The notes beneath the pieces were generated by a model that was given only the letters and a program-made list of their open reading frames with translations, ran no database searches and was not told where the DNA came from. Positions 60,526-64,000 of a stretch of DNA of 64,000 nt are shown here, in pieces; the stretch's first letter is position 1; each line of letters opens with the position of its first letter. This stretch comes from Leifsonia aquatica (GTDB taxonomy: Bacteria > Actinomycetota > Actinomycetes > Actinomycetales > Microbacteriaceae): the NCBI RefSeq assembly GCF_014190775.1, contig NZ_JACHVP010000003.1, forward strand, positions 372,001 to 436,000, written 5' to 3'. A program made the position numbers and the translations under genes.

Positions 60526-61158
60526 ATGCAGACGACGACGCCGGCGAAGGGTGTTCGCGAGGGGTCGGCGCAGAAGCGGGAGGCCATCCTCGCCGCCGCG
60601 CGCGAGCTGTTCCTCGCGGACGGTGTCGAGCGCACCAGCGTCGACGCGATCGCCGCGAGTGCCGGTGTCTCCAAGCGCACCGTCTACGACTACTACGGCG
60701 ACAAGCGGAATCTGCTCCTGGCCGTCGTCGAGCAGGCCGTCGACGCGCTCGGCACGGCCGTGACCGCGGCCATCGACGCCGACCTCCGAGGCGAGATCGA
60801 GATCGAGGCCGCCCTGACGCGGTTCGCCCAGGACATCACGTCCACCGCGCTCGGGTCCTCCGACTACATCGCGCTGATGCGCCTGCTCTCCACCGAGTCG
60901 GTGAACCTGCCCGAGCTCTGGGACAAGCACTGGAGTGTCGGCGAGCCCGAGGATGCCGTGGCCGAGCGGTTCGCGGAGTTCGACCGTCGCGGGCTGCTCG
61001 TCACCCCCGACCCGCGCCTCGCCGCCGACCACTTCGTGGCCCTCACCGTCTCGTCGTTCGCCAACACCCTCGGGCGCCCGATCGAACGCGACGAGCAGCA
61101 GACGCAGCACCTGATCGTCGAGGGTGTGCGCGCGTTCCTGCGGGCGTACGGGGCCTGA
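60526..61158 (+). CDS. TetR-family regulator of the MFS pump
   Basis: This 210-residue repressor has an HTH (VDAIAASAGVSKRTVYDYYGDKRNLL) and a helical ligand domain of the TetR_C_7 type (AefR-like). GGGAGG precedes the ATG. It probably represses itself and the pump from the 60462 site. Confidence 0.93.
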   Translation: MQTTTPAKGVREGSAQKREAILAAARELFLADGVERTSVDAIAASAGVSKRTVYDYYGDKRNLLLAVVEQAVDALGTAVTAAIDADLRGEIEIEAALTRFAQDITSTALGSSDYIALMRLLSTESVNLPELWDKHWSVGEPEDAVAERFAEFDRRGLLVTPDPRLAADHFVALTVSSFANTLGRPIERDEQQTQHLIVEGVRAFLRAYGA

Positions 61159-61198
61159 CGCACCGCGCCTGCTCCAGGCGGGCTGCGGATCGGTTCCG

Positions 61199-61753
61199 CT
61201 ACGCCCCGCCCTCCTTGCGCGCGCGGAACGCGATCATGTTGACGCGGTTACCGCAGCGCACGCTGCAGAAGCGCTTGGAGCCGTTGCGGGAGAGGTCGAG
61301 CAGCAGTCCGGTGCAGTCGTCGGCGGCGCACACCCGCAGGCGGTCCGTCTCCCGCGCGCGGATCACGTCCACGAGGGCCAGTGCGACCTCCACCCGGATG
61401 CGCTCGGCGAGCGGCGCATCCTGCGAGGTCGCGTGCAGGTGCCAATCGAAGCCGTCGTGACGCAGCAGGTGGGGAAGGGCATGAGCGTCGGCGAGGATGC
61501 CGTTGACGGCCAGGGCCGCGTCGTCGCGGTCGAGTGACCAGACGCGCCGCAGCAGATCGCGGGTCGCGTGCACGTCGGCCAGTTCGGCTTCGGTCTCCTC
61601 CTTCCGGCCGGAGTACCGGTTGCGGGCGAGCAGTCGCGCCAGTTCAGCAGGGGTGGGGAGCTCGTCGTCTCCGCTGCGGGATGCGCCGGGCGCCGTGTTG
61701 CCGAGCTCGACGGCGAACTCGAGCGCGTCCACTGTGTCAGGGGCAAAATGCAA
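61199..61753 (-). CDS. CGNR zinc-finger regulator
   Basis: This 184-residue protein has an N-terminal ABATE domain (ALEFAVELGNT) and a C-terminal zinc finger with CAADDC and CSVRCGNR. CGNR proteins are probable DNA-binding regulators, mostly in actinobacteria. It is divergent from the EamA transporter gene, so it may control it. Confidence 0.9.
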   Translation of the reverse strand: MHFAPDTVDALEFAVELGNTAPGASRSGDDELPTPAELARLLARNRYSGRKEETEAELADVHATRDLLRRVWSLDRDDAALAVNGILADAHALPHLLRHDGFDWHLHATSQDAPLAERIRVEVALALVDVIRARETDRLRVCAADDCTGLLLDLSRNGSKRFCSVRCGNRVNMIAFRARKEGGA

Positions 61754-61823
61754 GTTGACTCCTTACTCGGCACAAGACTAGCGTCAGGCCCATCATCCCT
61801 TTCGATCCTGACAGGTGACTCTC

Positions 61824-62807
61824 ATGTCGCACCGCCACCCGACGACGCTCGGCCTCCTCATCGCGCTGCTCGCGGCGGCGACCTTCGGGATGTCGGGTGC
61901 GTTCATCAAGCCCCTGCTCGAGAGCGGATGGTCGCCCGTCGCCGCCGTCACGCTGCGGGCGCTGATCGGTGGTCTCGTGCTCCTGCCGTTCGCCCTCCTC
62001 TCGCTCCGCGGGCGCTGGGCGGCCGTCTGGCGGGGCCGCTGGCGGCTCCTCGGGATGGCGCTGGTCGGCGTCGCGGGGACGCAGGTCCTGTACTTCTCGG
62101 CCATCCAGCGCATCCCCGTGAGCACGGGCATCCTGATCGAGTACCTCGCTCCCGTGCTGCTCGTCGCGGTGGCGTGGGCCCGTACTCGCCGTGCGCCGCA
62201 CGCGGTCGTGCTCGTCGGATCGGCCGTCGCCGTCATCGGACTCGTGCTGGTCGTGTCGCCCGGCGGCGCCGGTCGCCTGGATCCGCTCGGGATCGTGCTC
62301 GCGACGGTCGCGATGATCGGATGCGCCGCCTTCTACGTGATCGCCGCCCGTCCGAGCGACGGCCTGCCACCGGTCGCGCTGGCGTCGGGCGGCCTGCTCG
62401 TCGGGGGACTCGCCCTCGGCGCCGTCGGTGCGACCGGTCTGCTGCCCTTCACCGTGCGGTTCACGGACGTCGAGCTGTTCGGCCGGCCGACGGCCTGGTG
62501 GGTGCCGCTCGCGGTGGTCGGCGTGCTCGCGACGGCAGTGGCCTACGCCTCCAGCATCACCGCCACCGAGCTGCTCGGCTCGCGCCTGGCCTCCTTCGTC
62601 GGGTTGCTGGAGGTCGTGGCGGCGAGCCTCTACGCCTGGCTGCTCCTCGGAGAGCGTTTGAGTGTCCTGCAGCTCCTCGGCGGCGTGCTCATCCTCGGCG
62701 GCATCGTCCTCGTCCGCGCGGACCGGGGCGCGGATCCGGAGGTCGTGGCGTCGGTGCCCGCGACAGAGGGCGCGACACGCCGACCTGACACCGCGACACG
62801 CCGGTGA
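61824..62807 (+). CDS. EamA-family (DMT) transporter
   Basis: This 327-residue protein has ten membrane helices in two EamA repeats. It resembles the RhaT/EamA group that exports metabolites. AGGTGA lies 6 bases before the ATG at 61824; a GTG at 61815 is less likely. The C-terminal tail is hydrophilic. The CGNR gene next to it suggests regulation, but the substrate is unknown. Confidence 0.88.
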   Translation: MSHRHPTTLGLLIALLAAATFGMSGAFIKPLLESGWSPVAAVTLRALIGGLVLLPFALLSLRGRWAAVWRGRWRLLGMALVGVAGTQVLYFSAIQRIPVSTGILIEYLAPVLLVAVAWARTRRAPHAVVLVGSAVAVIGLVLVVSPGGAGRLDPLGIVLATVAMIGCAAFYVIAARPSDGLPPVALASGGLLVGGLALGAVGATGLLPFTVRFTDVELFGRPTAWWVPLAVVGVLATAVAYASSITATELLGSRLASFVGLLEVVAASLYAWLLLGERLSVLQLLGGVLILGGIVLVRADRGADPEVVASVPATEGATRRPDTATRR

Positions 62808-62879
62808 GACTGCCGCCTCGGGCAGCGGAATGTCGGTGGTCCGCCGTAATCTCGGGGGAGAGCCAAAAAAAGTCGAAAA

Positions 62880-62925
62880 CACTACATCTAGTGGAATGAC
62901 AATCGTGTCATTCGGGTTATATAGT
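62880..62925 (+). promoter_or_regulatory. Dyad-rich promoter of the 27-residue peptide gene
   Basis: Two inverted repeats stand side by side: CACTA-CATC-TAGTG (62880-62893) and GAATGACA-ATCG-TGTCATTC (62894-62913). ATGACA (62896-62901) and TATATA (62918-62923) or TATAGT (62920-62925) could be the -35 and -10, so the second dyad lies between and over them. This is what a tightly regulated promoter looks like. Confidence 0.7.
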
Positions 62926-62976
62926 GGGTGAACACCGTGCGAAGCGGTGAAAAACGAGACTTCAGGGGAGGCCATC

Positions 62977-63060
62977 ATGGACTACGAAAACGACAGCGTC
63001 GGCGGCTACGCGGTTCCCGTCGACCCGATGGACATGCTGCAGTGCGACAGCTGCCAGTAG
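62977..63060 (+). CDS. 27-residue peptide with C-terminal CDSC motif
   Basis: GGGGAGGCC lies just before the ATG. The peptide is acidic at the start (MDYEND), has VGGYAVPVDPMDM and ends LQCDSCQ. It has no signal peptide. The dyad promoter, strong RBS and immediate terminator show it is an independent gene. I do not know the family. The CxxC end could bind metal or be a site of modification. Confidence 0.72.
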   Translation: MDYENDSVGGYAVPVDPMDMLQCDSCQ

Positions 63061-63075
63061 GCGCCGACCACACGT

Positions 63076-63114
63076 AAAGAGAACCCCGGCCAGGTGGCCG
63101 GGGTTCTCTTTTTT
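63076..63114 (+). terminator. Rho-independent terminator
   Basis: A perfect 16-bp stem (63076-63091 with 63096-63111), loop AGGT, and a run of T after it: the only textbook intrinsic terminator with T-tract that I see in this window. Confidence 0.93.
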
Positions 63115-63136
63115 CGTCTCCCCGTAGAATCGACGG

Positions 63137-63583
63137 GTGCCAGTGAATCCAGCTCTTCAGGGCCGCGCGTTCCCGCCGACCGCCCCGTACCTCGTGGGCC
63201 GGGAGAAGGTGCGCGAGTTCGCCCGCGCCGTGTTCGCGACCGACCCCGCCTCCTTCGACCTCGACGCGGCGCGCGCCGCCGGCCACGCCGACCTCGTCGC
63301 GCCCCCCACCTTCTCCATCGTCGTGCAGCAGCTCTCGCTCGACCAGCTGCTCGCCGACCCGGAGGCCGACATCGACTTCAGCCGCGTCGTCCACGGCGAC
63401 CAGCGGTTCACCTTCACGCGCCCGGTCATCGCCGGCGACGAACTCACCGGCACGCTCACCGTCACCGCGGTGAAATCACTCGGCGCCCACTCGATGGTGA
63501 CCGCCGAGACCGTGATCGTCGACGCGGCCGGCGAGCACGTCGTGACCTCCACCTCCACTCTGGTCGTTCGAGGGGACGAGTGA
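63137..63583 (+). CDS. MaoC-like dehydratase subunit (HadA-like)
   Basis: This 148-residue hotdog-fold protein has PYLVGREKVREFARAVFA and GDQRFTFTRPVIAGDELTG, the FAS1-like MaoC N-terminal dehydratase pattern. It lacks the D-H pair of the catalytic subunit, so it probably works with the next gene product as a hydratase heterodimer. TAGAAT lies 6 bases before the GTG, so the mRNA is likely leaderless. The two genes are coupled (TGATG). Confidence 0.88.
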   Translation: MPVNPALQGRAFPPTAPYLVGREKVREFARAVFATDPASFDLDAARAAGHADLVAPPTFSIVVQQLSLDQLLADPEADIDFSRVVHGDQRFTFTRPVIAGDELTGTLTVTAVKSLGAHSMVTAETVIVDAAGEHVVTSTSTLVVRGDE

Positions 63584-64000
63584 TGACCCAGCTGACCTCC
63601 GCGCAGCCCGACTTCGACACGCTGACCGTCGGCGACGTGGTCGCCGAGCGCAGCTACGAGCTGACTCGCGACTCCCTCGTCCGCTACGCCGGCGCCTCGG
63701 GAGACTTCAACTCCATCCACTACCGCGACGACATCGCGACCTCCGTCGGCCTGCCCGGCGTGATCGCGCACGGGATGCTGACCATGGGTCTCTCGGTGCA
63801 GCCGGTCGTCGACTGGGCAGGCGACCCGGCGCGCGTCGCCGACTACCAGGTGCGCTTCACCCGGCCGATCCTGGTGGACCCGGTCACCGGCGCGACCGTC
63901 TCGGTCACGGCGAAGATCGGCCAGCTCGACGCGGAGGCCCGCGTCGCCCGTGTCGACCTCACCACGACGTTCAACGGCGAGACCGTGCTCGGCAAGGCGC
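63583..64000 (+). CDS. MaoC-like dehydratase subunit (HadB-like), partial
   Basis: The gene continues past the window; 139 residues are visible. The hydratase-2 motif RYAGASGDFNSIHYRD (Asp/Asn and His) and GVIAHGMLTMG are present, so this is the catalytic subunit. In mycobacteria and relatives this pair is the 3-hydroxyacyl dehydratase of fatty-acid elongation and often precedes murB. Confidence 0.88.
   Translation, partial: MTQLTSAQPDFDTLTVGDVVAERSYELTRDSLVRYAGASGDFNSIHYRDDIATSVGLPGVIAHGMLTMGLSVQPVVDWAGDPARVADYQVRFTRPILVDPVTGATVSVTAKIGQLDAEARVARVDLTTTFNGETVLGKA

Noticed and set aside
1-64000. CRISPR array, tRNA, rRNA or insertion sequences
   Set aside because: No regular spacer-repeat series, cloverleaf with CCA-type ends, rRNA sequence or transposase with inverted ends was found by reading.

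Overview
The window comes from a high-GC actinobacterium, most likely a member of the Microbacteriaceae (Leifsonia-like). The clues are strong G/C third-position bias, frequent GTG starts, many ATGA/GTGA-coupled operons, several predicted leaderless starts, a DUF7882-type small protein and long perfect hairpins at gene ends. I saw no rRNA, tRNA, CRISPR array or insertion sequence. The assignment rests on gene character, not on a marker gene.

Layout. 1-5500: end of an amino-acid permease, a drug-efflux MFS pump, a peptidase E-like gene and a large LAATG-anchored surface protein. 5536-14087: a beta-glucoside/oligosaccharide uptake operon (binding protein, two permeases, double ATPase, alpha/beta hydrolase, GH1 glycosidase) under a LacI regulator, with a palindromic operator inside a readable promoter. 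14197-18131: PhzF-like and Vgb-like genes, then a fur-catalase operon with a clear operator. 18197-22881: membrane protein, Na+/H+ antiporter, and a TetR/MFS pair. 22905-24073: two coupled small genes that look like a bacteriocin precursor and immunity protein, bracketed by two nearly identical 67-bp hairpin repeats. 24082-32364: CPBP protease, a GIY-YIG-like protein, two convergent GntR regulators, a repeat-rich adhesin, MarR and small membrane proteins.

32370-52400 holds what appears to be a sialic-acid regulon in two blocks. Block one is divergent: tatA-tatC-sialidase leftward, and tatB, two Gfo/Idh/MocA oxidoreductases and a CE7-type esterase rightward. Block two is a FadR-type regulator divergent from a Dpp-type ABC importer plus nanA, nanK, nanE and a DUF4862 gene. 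The same 14-base operator-like sequence lies in both divergent promoter regions. The importer's binding protein has a Tat lipoprotein signal, so this regulon seems to carry its own Tat translocase. A CMD/cupin/alcohol dehydrogenase operon and two other genes separate the blocks.

52569-55340: small membrane genes, a UDP-GlcNAc 2-epimerase, and an exosortase-family protein with a small LAATG-TM-RRR partner and a possible 35-residue anchor-like peptide. 55646-62807: dehydrogenase, hydrolase, DUF4097 gene, an unusual HTH_38-MarR regulator, a TetR/MFS pair with a QacR-like operator, a CGNR protein and an EamA transporter. 62880-63114: a 27-residue Cys-containing peptide gene with its own dyad-rich promoter and a textbook terminator. 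The window ends in two MaoC-like dehydratase genes.
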